From a virus: a stretch of 20,300 nucleotides of DNA. The stretch is taken from positions 1-20,300 of IMG/VR virus record IMGVR_UViG_3300036831_000071; one strand, given 5' to 3'. Under the pieces are notes generated by a model. That model made no database searches, was not told where the DNA came from, and was given only the letters and a program-made list of their open reading frames with translations. A program made the position numbers and the translations under genes. This document shows positions 15,234-20,300 of the stretch, in pieces. Positions within the stretch are counted from its first letter, which is position 1. Every line of letters begins with the position of its first letter.

Positions 15234-15896
15234 TCAGCTCCGCATGTAGTTAGCCAGGGCCATCAGGGCGTCGGTGTGCAGCTCGTCCGGGTTATGATCC
15301 GACGCGGCCGGATTCAGGTCCCTCACCGCGAGGTACGCGGCCATGAATTTCCCCGCCCGCACCAGGTCGGCGGGGATCGCCACCGTGTACCCGCCCGAGT
15401 ACGTCACCCGGATCAGCGACCCGATCGGGATGAACTGGCCGAGCTGGAACCACACGTGACCCGAGTCGTTTTCCGCCCCCTGCCACTGGGACGTCGACAG
15501 GTTCTGGTTCCCGCCGTAGGAGCGGACGACCTGGATGCTGATGCTGCTGTAGGTCCACAGTTCCGGGTAGCGGACCGCGTACTCGTTCAGCCAGCAGTGC
15601 CTGACCAGGGTGGTGACGCCGAGGGCCTGGGCGTAGGAGCGGCCGAGGGTGCCCTGGATGTCCATGGGGATGTTCGCCGAGTCGGTGTACTCGTCGGGGT
15701 CCATGCCCTCGGCCCGGTGCGTTTCCGGCACCGACGTGAACGGGACGAGGCGGCGGCCGGTCTCCGACTCGCACTCCCGCGTCGCCTCCGACAGCAAGTC
15801 GGACAAGGCCTGGGTGCTGTAGCCCTTGACCAGGTCGCTGTACGGTCCCGCCGTGAACTGGGCGGCCGAGACGATGGGCACAGGGCTGTCCGCCAT
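15234..15896 (-). CDS. Head-tail connector (gp6-like adaptor) protein
   Basis: 220 aa from ATG 15896. The N-terminus (AAQFTAGPYSDLVKG) is followed by a helix-rich adaptor body: LSDLLSEATRECESETGRR (about 31-49), ALGVTTLVRHCWLNEYAV (about 91-108), and a C-terminal helix pair (IPADLVRAGKFMAAYLAV, then LHTDALMALANYMRS). The central beta region includes FIPIGSLIRVTYSGGYT. Adaptor proteins of this type form a dodecameric ring under the portal and start the neck. Gene order (capsid, small protein, connector) agrees. Its TGA is one base before the GTG of the basic protein. Confidence 0.8.
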   Translation of the reverse strand: MADSPVPIVSAAQFTAGPYSDLVKGYSTQALSDLLSEATRECESETGRRLVPFTSVPETHRAEGMDPDEYTDSANIPMDIQGTLGRSYAQALGVTTLVRHCWLNEYAVRYPELWTYSSISIQVVRSYGGNQNLSTSQWQGAENDSGHVWFQLGQFIPIGSLIRVTYSGGYTVAIPADLVRAGKFMAAYLAVRDLNPAASDHNPDELHTDALMALANYMRS

Positions 15897-15929
15897 GACC
15901 GGTCACCCCGTCCCTGCGAGCGGAATGGG

Positions 15930-16283
15930 CTACTTCTGGGCGGCAGGCTTGCGGGCCGTGCCGCGCTTCGGCCCGCCGTCTTCCGGCTTGGCCGCACCGG
16001 GCTTCCCGCCCTCGGCGCCGCCGCCGTCGTCTCCCTCGGCGCCGTCCGCCTCGGTCGCGGTCTCCTTGCCGGCGCCTTCGGTGATCTCGCCCGCCGGACC
16101 CGGCTCTGTGATCTCCGTGACCGGCTCCGGTTCGCCGACCTTCTCGAACCCTCCCTCGGGGATCGCGAGCAGCTCCCGGCCGAGCTGGTCCGGGACCTCG
16201 GTGACGAAGCCAGCCTCCGGCCATTCGTACTCGGTCCCTTCCCACAGGATGCCGGATCCGCCCTTGTCCTTGCGCAGGTACAT
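15930..16283 (-). CDS. Small capsid-proximal protein with disordered charged tail, 117 aa
   Basis: The start is ATG 16283, preceded by GAAAGG seven bases upstream; longer readings run into the HNH gene out of phase. Residues 1-50 look folded (MYLRKDKGGSGILWEG, EYEWPEAGFVTEVP, LLAIPEGGFEKV). Residues 51-105 are acidic and low in complexity, and the last dozen are basic (GPKRGTARKPAAQK). Small genes of this layout commonly follow the capsid gene in actinophages, but their role is not established. A perfect 17-bp inverted repeat lies just upstream of its ribosome site. Confidence 0.75.
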   Translation of the reverse strand: MYLRKDKGGSGILWEGTEYEWPEAGFVTEVPDQLGRELLAIPEGGFEKVGEPEPVTEITEPGPAGEITEGAGKETATEADGAEGDDGGGAEGGKPGAAKPEDGGPKRGTARKPAAQK

Positions 16284-16302
16284 GAGCTTGCCTTTCGGTT
16301 GA

Positions 16303-16353
16303 GGGACGGCCTGTTCGCGACGGCAGAGCAGTCCGCCGCGAACAGGCCGTCCC
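16303..16353 (-). repeat. Perfect 17-bp inverted repeat between HNH gene and downstream gene
   Basis: GGGACGGCCTGTTCGCG (16303-16319) and its exact complement CGCGAACAGGCCGTCCC (16337-16353) flank a 17-nt loop that can add three inner pairs (CGG/CCG). In the late transcript it would form a very stable hairpin ending about 12 nt before the GAAAGG of the 117-aa gene. No U-tract follows, so it is not a textbook intrinsic terminator. It marks one edge of the HNH segment. Confidence 0.9.
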
Positions 16354-16366
16354 GGGTTGCTCAGAA

Positions 16367-17005
16367 CTAGGCCTGTGCGGCAGTAGCAGCGGCCTTCGCG
16401 GCGGCCCGCTTGGCCCGCATGTTCTCGCGGTTCCGTATGCGGATGCATATCCGGCACTGCCGCCCGCCGCCCGGCTGGACGTAAGTGTTCTCGGGCGTGT
16501 ACTCGTGGCCCTGCGGGCAGTGGGTCTTGGCCCGCTGGTGGCCGCCCTTGCCGGCCCCGGTGCGGTTCTTGTCGCCCTGCTCCTTGCGCCACCTGCGGAT
16601 GCAGGCGCGGCAGCCCCGGTCCCCGTTGGGATACCAGTAGGTGTTCTCCGTGTCGAACGGGTGCCCGTAGGCGCATTCTGTCGCGAGCGCGTTCCGTGCC
16701 CCCGGCCCCGTTCCCCGCAGGATGTTCACCCGGTCGGTTACGGGCTCAAGGTGGCGGGGATGCACGCACATCGTCACCCGGCACAGGTGATCAAGCGTGA
16801 GGCCATCGGGAATCGGCCCGATGAACAGCTCGAATGAGAAGCGGTGCGCCAGCCTCTTCTTGTCGTCATACCAGAAGTAGCCGTACCCGTTTTCTCCGGG
16901 GGCGCCCTGCCAGACCCAGCACGGACCGAGGTCCGGCGCGTACTCGGGGACCGGGCTGTTCGGCTCGATCTTGCTCCAGAAGCGCGCGATTGTACGCTGT
17001 TCCAT
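16367..17005 (-). CDS. Free-standing HNH endonuclease with two zinc ribbons
   Basis: 212 aa from ATG 17005 with GGAG about five bases upstream. The HNH core includes a first histidine in LAHRFSFEL (H54), the LDHLCRVTMC segment (D72, H73, C75, C80), and VHPRHLEPVTDRVN (H82, H85, N94). Two related zinc ribbons follow: C111, H115, C132, C135, and C163, H167, C184, C187, each of the form C..GH...ENTY...G...CR.CIR. The C-terminus is a Lys/Ala helix. Such genes are usually mobile homing endonucleases that cut an allele lacking them. It lies directly after the major capsid gene, in a segment with more A/T than its surroundings, bracketed by hairpins. No intron is implied, because both neighbours are intact. 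Confidence 0.88.
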   Translation of the reverse strand: MEQRTIARFWSKIEPNSPVPEYAPDLGPCWVWQGAPGENGYGYFWYDDKKRLAHRFSFELFIGPIPDGLTLDHLCRVTMCVHPRHLEPVTDRVNILRGTGPGARNALATECAYGHPFDTENTYWYPNGDRGCRACIRRWRKEQGDKNRTGAGKGGHQRAKTHCPQGHEYTPENTYVQPGGGRQCRICIRIRNRENMRAKRAAAKAAATAAQA

Positions 17006-17022
17006 GTCGACTCCTACTAGTC

Positions 17023-17070
17023 GGCCACGCCCCGGGCCTGTATCAGCAGGCGCCGGGGTCTATTGTGGCC
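17023..17070 (-). repeat. Composite hairpin upstream of the HNH gene
   Basis: An outer stem GGCCAC (17023-17028) / GTGGCC (17065-17070) encloses an inner stem made of CCCCGG and GCCTG (17030-17040), pairing with CAGGC and CCGGGG (17047-17058) across one bulged base and a 6-nt loop. In minus-strand RNA it would form a long, very stable structure between the capsid stop and the HNH ribosome site. No U-tract follows. It could attenuate transcription, protect the capsid mRNA end, or limit HNH expression. Confidence 0.75.
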
Positions 17071-17071
17071 T

Positions 17072-17109
17072 AATTCTAGCGCATAAACATCTTACATTGC
17101 GCCAGAATT
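17072..17109 (-). repeat. 12-bp near-perfect inverted repeat just after the capsid stop
   Basis: In minus-strand RNA, AATTCTGGCGCA (17109-17098) can pair with TGCGCTAGAATT (17083-17072); eleven pairs are Watson-Crick and one is G-U, around a 14-nt A/T-rich loop. It begins 8 nt after the capsid stop codon. The composition is much richer in A/T than the genes around it. It may be a weak terminator, a processing site, or a remnant of the HNH insertion. Confidence 0.75.
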
Positions 17110-17117
17110 GCAAGCGA

Positions 17118-18524
17118 CTAAACGCTAGTAGTTACCCGGCTGAGCCTGCCGAGGTAGCGCGGTGCGCGCACTGCCAGGCAAGTGTCAGTAACCAAAGCGT
17201 AAGGAAGTGAGTCCGGGCTGTTTGTCGTTGGGTAAACATCGAGCGGCATGCATTCCCTCACGTAGGGCCGGATGATGAAGTTCCGGTCGCGGGCCATGAG
17301 GTAGATGTTCTCCAGGCCGGCTGCCAGGGGGTACATGCCGGTGTTGGTGCCGAAGTACGTGGTCGCCAGGGTGCCGGGGACGGTGGTCGCGGACGAGCCG
17401 ACGACGGGGATGAGAGCCGCCCCCGAGTCGACGATGCAGGTCGCGTACACCGGGGTCACCCCGTCGGCCGCCAGGCCCACGGTGGAGTCGACGTAGCCGA
17501 GGAACGTCTCGGACCCGGCCGCCCCGCCGGATGCGGTCCGGTACACCTTGTACAGGGTGGGCAGGGCGCCGTCCTGCCCGGACGGGATGGAGAACGACAG
17601 GGTGGCGTACCCGGAGGCGCCGCCCGTGGTGGCCGTGACCTCAGCGCACGGCAGGATCTCGCCCGACCGGGCGATCACCGGCGCCACCACGTACTTGTAG
17701 GCGGCGTTGGCCAGGGAGCCGGTCAGCGAGGACAGGCCGCCCGGCAGGGAGCCGGACGCGCCCGCCGCGGTGACGGTGCCCATGCCGTAGGACTGCGGCG
17801 CCAGGAACGACGTCGTCATCATGGGGATGTTGCGGTAGGAGTCGACGAGGAGGCCGGGGGCGACCTGCACCTGGCTGAACCGCTGCTGCCCCGACAGGAG
17901 CTGGGCGACCTTGCTGATGACCGTGGAGGAGCAGACGAACATCCAGCTCGACCCGAGGAGCGGCATGGACGCGTTGATCTGCACCATGTTCATCAGCTCG
18001 TCGAGGTGCGCGGTGGTGAGCGTGTTGCCGCCCTTGTCCAGCGCGTTCTGGTACGCCCCGGAGTAAGTCGAGACCTGCGTGTCGAGGCCGTCGAACTGCG
18101 GGCGGGCACCGTTGATCGTGGAGGCCGAGTTGCCCCAGTCGATCGCGGTCTCGGTGTCCCAGAGCAGGCCCTGGATGGAGCCCTCGATTTCAGTCTGCCG
18201 CAGGTCGCCGATCACCATGCGGGTCACGGCCTGGCTGTACCCGGTGACCGCGCCGACGATCTGCAGGTGCTTCATCTGGAAGCTCGACTGGTTGTACGTG
18301 CTGTTGGAGACGGGTGCCGCGCCGCCGTCGGACACGAACCCGCCGTTCGCCACCTGCGACCGGTTGTTCCAGTAGTACTGGTCCGTGTCCCACTTGGTCG
18401 ACGGGATCGCCCGCACCAGGGGCGCGATGCGCCGCATGTACTCCAGGAGGAGCGGGTCGATGATCTTCGGGAGAAGCGGGCCTACACCGCTGACGGTGAG
18501 TGCCTCGCGGAGCTCGCTGGGCAT
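17118..18524 (-). CDS. Major capsid protein with an inserted beta domain
   Basis: 468 aa from ATG 18524, chosen over an upstream in-frame start because GGAAGGG lies eight bases before it. The N-terminal part (PSELREALTVSGVGPLLPKI, LLEYMRRIAPLVRAIPS), the strand WDTDQYYWNNRSQVANGG, and the later SSWMFVCSSTVISKVAQLLSG fit an HK97-fold capsid subunit. Residues about 268-375 look like an added immunoglobulin/FN3-type domain (TLYKVYRTASGG, GSETFLGYVDSTVG) within the capsid fold, which resumes at GLENIYLMARDRNFIIRPYV. In the last 40 codons 17 end in A or T, against 2 in the preceding 40. The position between scaffold and connector genes supports the call. Confidence 0.88.
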   Translation of the reverse strand: MPSELREALTVSGVGPLLPKIIDPLLLEYMRRIAPLVRAIPSTKWDTDQYYWNNRSQVANGGFVSDGGAAPVSNSTYNQSSFQMKHLQIVGAVTGYSQAVTRMVIGDLRQTEIEGSIQGLLWDTETAIDWGNSASTINGARPQFDGLDTQVSTYSGAYQNALDKGGNTLTTAHLDELMNMVQINASMPLLGSSWMFVCSSTVISKVAQLLSGQQRFSQVQVAPGLLVDSYRNIPMMTTSFLAPQSYGMGTVTAAGASGSLPGGLSSLTGSLANAAYKYVVAPVIARSGEILPCAEVTATTGGASGYATLSFSIPSGQDGALPTLYKVYRTASGGAAGSETFLGYVDSTVGLAADGVTPVYATCIVDSGAALIPVVGSSATTVPGTLATTYFGTNTGMYPLAAGLENIYLMARDRNFIIRPYVRECMPLDVYPTTNSPDSLPYALVTDTCLAVRAPRYLGRLSRVTTSV

Positions 18525-18533
18525 GACTGTGTC

Positions 18534-18578
18534 CCTTCCGGGGCGTGGTGGCTTGGGTGGACCGTCACCGCCGGAAGG
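18534..18578 (-). promoter_or_regulatory. Inverted repeat that could mask the capsid ribosome-binding site
   Basis: On the plus strand CCTTCCGG (18534-18541) and CCGGAAGG (18571-18578) are exact complements with a 29-nt loop. In mRNA the near arm contains the GGAAGGG ribosome site of the capsid gene. Pairing would hide it, so capsid translation could depend on ribosomes or a factor opening the leader. The loop is long, so the effect is uncertain. Confidence 0.4.
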
Positions 18579-18580
18579 CA

Positions 18581-18598
18581 CCAGCCGGATGCGGCTGG
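18581..18598 (-). repeat. Small perfect hairpin in the capsid leader
   Basis: CCAGCCG and CGGCTGG flank a 4-nt loop (7 pairs, no mismatch). It is the middle of three inverted repeats in the 124-nt gap between the scaffold stop and the capsid start. The stem is compact and stable; no U-tract follows. Confidence 0.6.
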
Positions 18599-18618
18599 CG
18601 GTCAGGATGCGTTCAGGG

Positions 18619-18644
18619 GGCGCGGCCCGGTTAAGGGCCGCGCC
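18619..18644 (-). repeat. Perfect 10-bp GC hairpin after the protease/scaffold gene
   Basis: GGCGCGGCCC (18619-18628) and GGGCCGCGCC (18635-18644) are exact complements with a 6-nt loop, starting 4 nt after the protease/scaffold stop. It resembles a terminator stem without a U-run. Such a hairpin could shield or partly end the upstream mRNA and so separate scaffold from capsid expression. Confidence 0.7.
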
Positions 18645-18648
18645 GGTG

Positions 18649-19170
18649 CTACCGGTTCGCGCGGTCGCCGAGGACGTAGGCCTGGAGCTGGCCGCCGACG
18701 GCGCGCCGCTGGTCGTCCGTCCACTCCTCGGTCGGGATCATCACGCCGTTCTTCATGGGGAAGTCGGCGGGGATCTCGCCGGAGGAGCCGCCGGACCCGG
18801 CGTGCTCGGTGACGAGGCCCTTGCGGGCGGGGCCGCCGCCGGCGGCGGTGATCTCCTGCCGTTCGCGGACCAGGCGCTCTTCGACGAGGCGGCTGATCCG
18901 CTGGTCGTCGGTCTCGGTGACCGCGGCCGCGGCGCGCTCGGCGGCGAGCCGCTCGGAGACGATGCGGTTAACCCGCTCGTCCTCGGTCTCCGTCACCGTC
19001 GCGGGCGCGGCGGGGGCGGACTCGGCGGGAGAGCCGGCGGCGAGGCGCCGTGCGGCCTCCTTCTTCGCCAGCTTCTTCTGGTACTTCAGCACCAGGTCCT
19101 CCGGGACGCTGGCAGCGGAAGCGGCAGCCGGGGCCGGCGCGACCGTCTCTGTGGTGGTGGCCTCGCTCAT
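18649..19170 (-). CDS. Probable separate scaffold protein from an internal in-frame start
   Basis: ATG 19170-19168 lies in the protease/scaffold frame, and GGAGGAG (19183-19177) sits six bases upstream, a near-ideal ribosome site inside a coding region. The product would be 173 aa: a Thr/Ala-rich start (MSEATTTETVAPAPAAASA), helix VPEDLVLKYQKKLAKKEAA, the two TET-D-R-ERL repeats, and a C-terminus ending LGDRANR. Nested scaffold genes within protease genes are known (lambda C/Nu3). Here the overlap is inferred from the ribosome site and helix content. Confidence 0.6.
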   Translation of the reverse strand: MSEATTTETVAPAPAAASAASVPEDLVLKYQKKLAKKEAARRLAAGSPAESAPAAPATVTETEDERVNRIVSERLAAERAAAAVTETDDQRISRLVEERLVRERQEITAAGGGPARKGLVTEHAGSGGSSGEIPADFPMKNGVMIPTEEWTDDQRRAVGGQLQAYVLGDRANR

Positions 19171-20300
19171 CGCGGGCTCCTCCGTTCCTTCTCGGTCGGC
19201 AGCCGGTTCCGGTGCCGTGTCTTCGGTGGGCGCCGTCTCGGTGACGGCAGGGACCGCCTGGTCCGCCTCGGCGGCAGGCTCTCCCGGCTCCGCGGCGGAC
19301 TCGCCCGGGTTATCGCCGGGCAGGTCGACGTCGCCGTCCATGTCCGGGTCGATCGCCGACAGGGCCATCCCCGCGCCCTTGCACGCCTGCGCGAGGATCA
19401 CCTGCAGGTCGGCCGGATCAAGGCCCCAGGAGCAGACGGTGACCGTGGTGGGGCCGTTCGTGGCGGACAGCGAGTAGGAGCCGCAGGCGTCGCTGTCGCC
19501 GCCGTAGTACTCGACGAGCGCCTCGGTCACCTCGATGGCCGGGCCGACGGTCCAGCCCTCGGCGGCGGCCACCTTCGCGCCGATCTTCCCCATCGCCGCC
19601 TTGATGCGGTTCTTGACCCGCTTGAGCTGCGGGGCGGTGTACAGTGCGGCGTTCTTTGCCTGGTTGATGTACGACCAGGCGCTCCGGACATGAGCAGGGC
19701 TGTCGAGGGGGTACCTCTTCTTGCCGTCCTTCTGGTAGCCGTTGTCGGCGTAAACCACGTCGCCGTACGGCTTCGCCGGGTCCTTCGCCGCCTCGGCCAC
19801 GCCCGGGCAGATGGCGCACAGGCCGTTGGCCAGCAGGTGCGGCACGTCCAGCGGCAGCACGGACCGCGCAGCCTCCCGGGCTGCTGCCGGCATCGCCTCC
19901 GCTACCGGGTTCGCTGGCATCGTTTCCTCTGTGATGGCGGTTTCCACCAGGGCCTCCGGTGCTGATTCCGAGATCGCGTAGCGCTCGCCGGACTCTTCGC
20001 CGCCCGTGCCGGCGTAGCGGAACGAGTCGACGCCCGCGCCGATGACGCCGGGCTCGCTGGTCCAGTCCAGGCGGCCGATCTCCAGGTCGGAGGCGGTCTC
20101 GAGGAACCCGGACCCATCCGGGTTGCGCTCGCGGCGGGGAGAGCCGACCCAGTTGCCGCGGATCGAGACCCCGCGCAGGAACGCGGGCTCATCGCCCTCG
20201 GGGTCGACCAGGCCCGCGATGTGGCGCCCGATCGGCGTGTCGCCGATCGCCGAGACGTAATGGGCCGACCCGTCTTCTTCCTGCCAGATTTTGGTGACCC
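18649..20300 (-). CDS. Capsid maturation protease with C-terminal scaffold (5' end beyond right edge)
   Basis: The frame is open from the right edge to TAG 18651-18649: at least 549 residues, with the start missing. The first visible part, HIAGLVDPEGDEPAFLRGVS followed by IRGNW and FLETASDLEIGRLDWTSEPG, resembles actinophage prohead proteases; the His of HIAG and Ser of GVSIRG are candidate catalytic residues (inference). A DUF6582-like segment follows (YQKDGKKRYPLDSPAHVRSA, then LKRVKNRIKAAMGKIG). An acidic linker leads to a coiled C-terminus with two repeats (TETEDERVNRIVSERL, TETDDQRISRLVEERL) and an end suited to capsid binding. The protease cleaves scaffold during head maturation. An internal start probably makes the scaffold alone. 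Confidence 0.8.
   Translation of the reverse strand, partial: VTKIWQEEDGSAHYVSAIGDTPIGRHIAGLVDPEGDEPAFLRGVSIRGNWVGSPRRERNPDGSGFLETASDLEIGRLDWTSEPGVIGAGVDSFRYAGTGGEESGERYAISESAPEALVETAITEETMPANPVAEAMPAAAREAARSVLPLDVPHLLANGLCAICPGVAEAAKDPAKPYGDVVYADNGYQKDGKKRYPLDSPAHVRSAWSYINQAKNAALYTAPQLKRVKNRIKAAMGKIGAKVAAAEGWTVGPAIEVTEALVEYYGGDSDACGSYSLSATNGPTTVTVCSWGLDPADLQVILAQACKGAGMALSAIDPDMDGDVDLPGDNPGESAAEPGEPAAEADQAVPAVTETAPTEDTAPEPAADREGTEEPAMSEATTTETVAPAPAAASAASVPEDLVLKYQKKLAKKEAARRLAAGSPAESAPAAPATVTETEDERVNRIVSERLAAERAAAAVTETDDQRISRLVEERLVRERQEITAAGGGPARKGLVTEHAGSGGSSGEIPADFPMKNGVMIPTEEWTDDQRRAVGGQLQAYVLGDRANR
19177..19183 (-). promoter_or_regulatory. Internal Shine-Dalgarno GGAGGAG
   Basis: This seven-base purine run lies inside the protease gene, six bases before an in-frame ATG. 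It is stronger than the ribosome sites of most structural genes here, and it decides the proposed start of the nested scaffold. Confidence 0.6.

Noticed and set aside
15147-16370. A 407-codon plus-strand open frame opposite the connector and 117-aa genes.
   Set aside because: Antisense to well-supported structural genes; low complexity and no motif.
16367-17117. A group I intron carrying the HNH gene.
   Set aside because: The capsid gene ends normally before it and the 117-aa gene starts normally after it; no split reading frame is seen.
18385-19965. A 526-codon plus-strand open frame opposite the capsid and protease/scaffold genes.
   Set aside because: Composition is that of a shadow frame (Arg/Gly/Ala/Val), with no ribosome site and no recognisable motif.
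1-20300. CRISPR array, insertion sequence, integrase or attachment site.
   Set aside because: No spaced direct repeats, transposase-like or recombinase-like frame was seen on either strand; the only att hint is the tRNA-like sequence, which is not enough.

Overview
The window is a GC-rich late structural module of a tailed bacteriophage or prophage of siphovirus type, almost certainly infecting an actinobacterium. The reasons are the strong G/C-ending codon use, frequent GTG starts, GTGA/ATGA stop-start overlaps, a DUF6582-like domain in the capsid protease, a DUF6221-like accessory protein, and actinophage-style tail genes. Structural genes run on the minus strand, so the transcription order is right to left. 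Identifications come from reading sequence only; no database search was run.

Head region (20300 to 15234, minus): capsid maturation protease carrying a C-terminal scaffold and an in-frame internal scaffold start; major capsid protein with an inserted beta domain; a free-standing HNH endonuclease with two zinc ribbons, bracketed by strong hairpins; a 117-aa small protein; and the head-tail connector. Terminase and portal would lie beyond the right edge.

Neck and tail region (15232 to 1, minus): a 120-aa extremely basic protein, a tail-terminator-like protein, a 77-aa small protein, the major tail protein, the tail assembly chaperone pair G/GT made by a -1 frameshift at A-AAC-CCT, an HK97 gp10-like protein in an unusual position, a 1187-aa tape measure, a beta-helix tail spike, a very large hub/lectin tail protein, and the start of another tail protein that runs off the left edge.

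Two islands of plus-strand genes interrupt this operon. Island A is one gene (12030-12389). Island B (12927-14873) holds a DUF6221-like gene, five tightly packed small genes, a minus-strand tRNA-like sequence and a 48-aa gene. Both islands have the same geometry: their first start lies about 35 nt from a divergent structural start, and their last stop shares a CTAG with a convergent structural stop. They look like accessory (moron-like) cargo that any read-through late transcript would cover antisense. They, together with the HNH segment, are the accessory parts of the window. No stretch longer than 300 bases lacks a gene.
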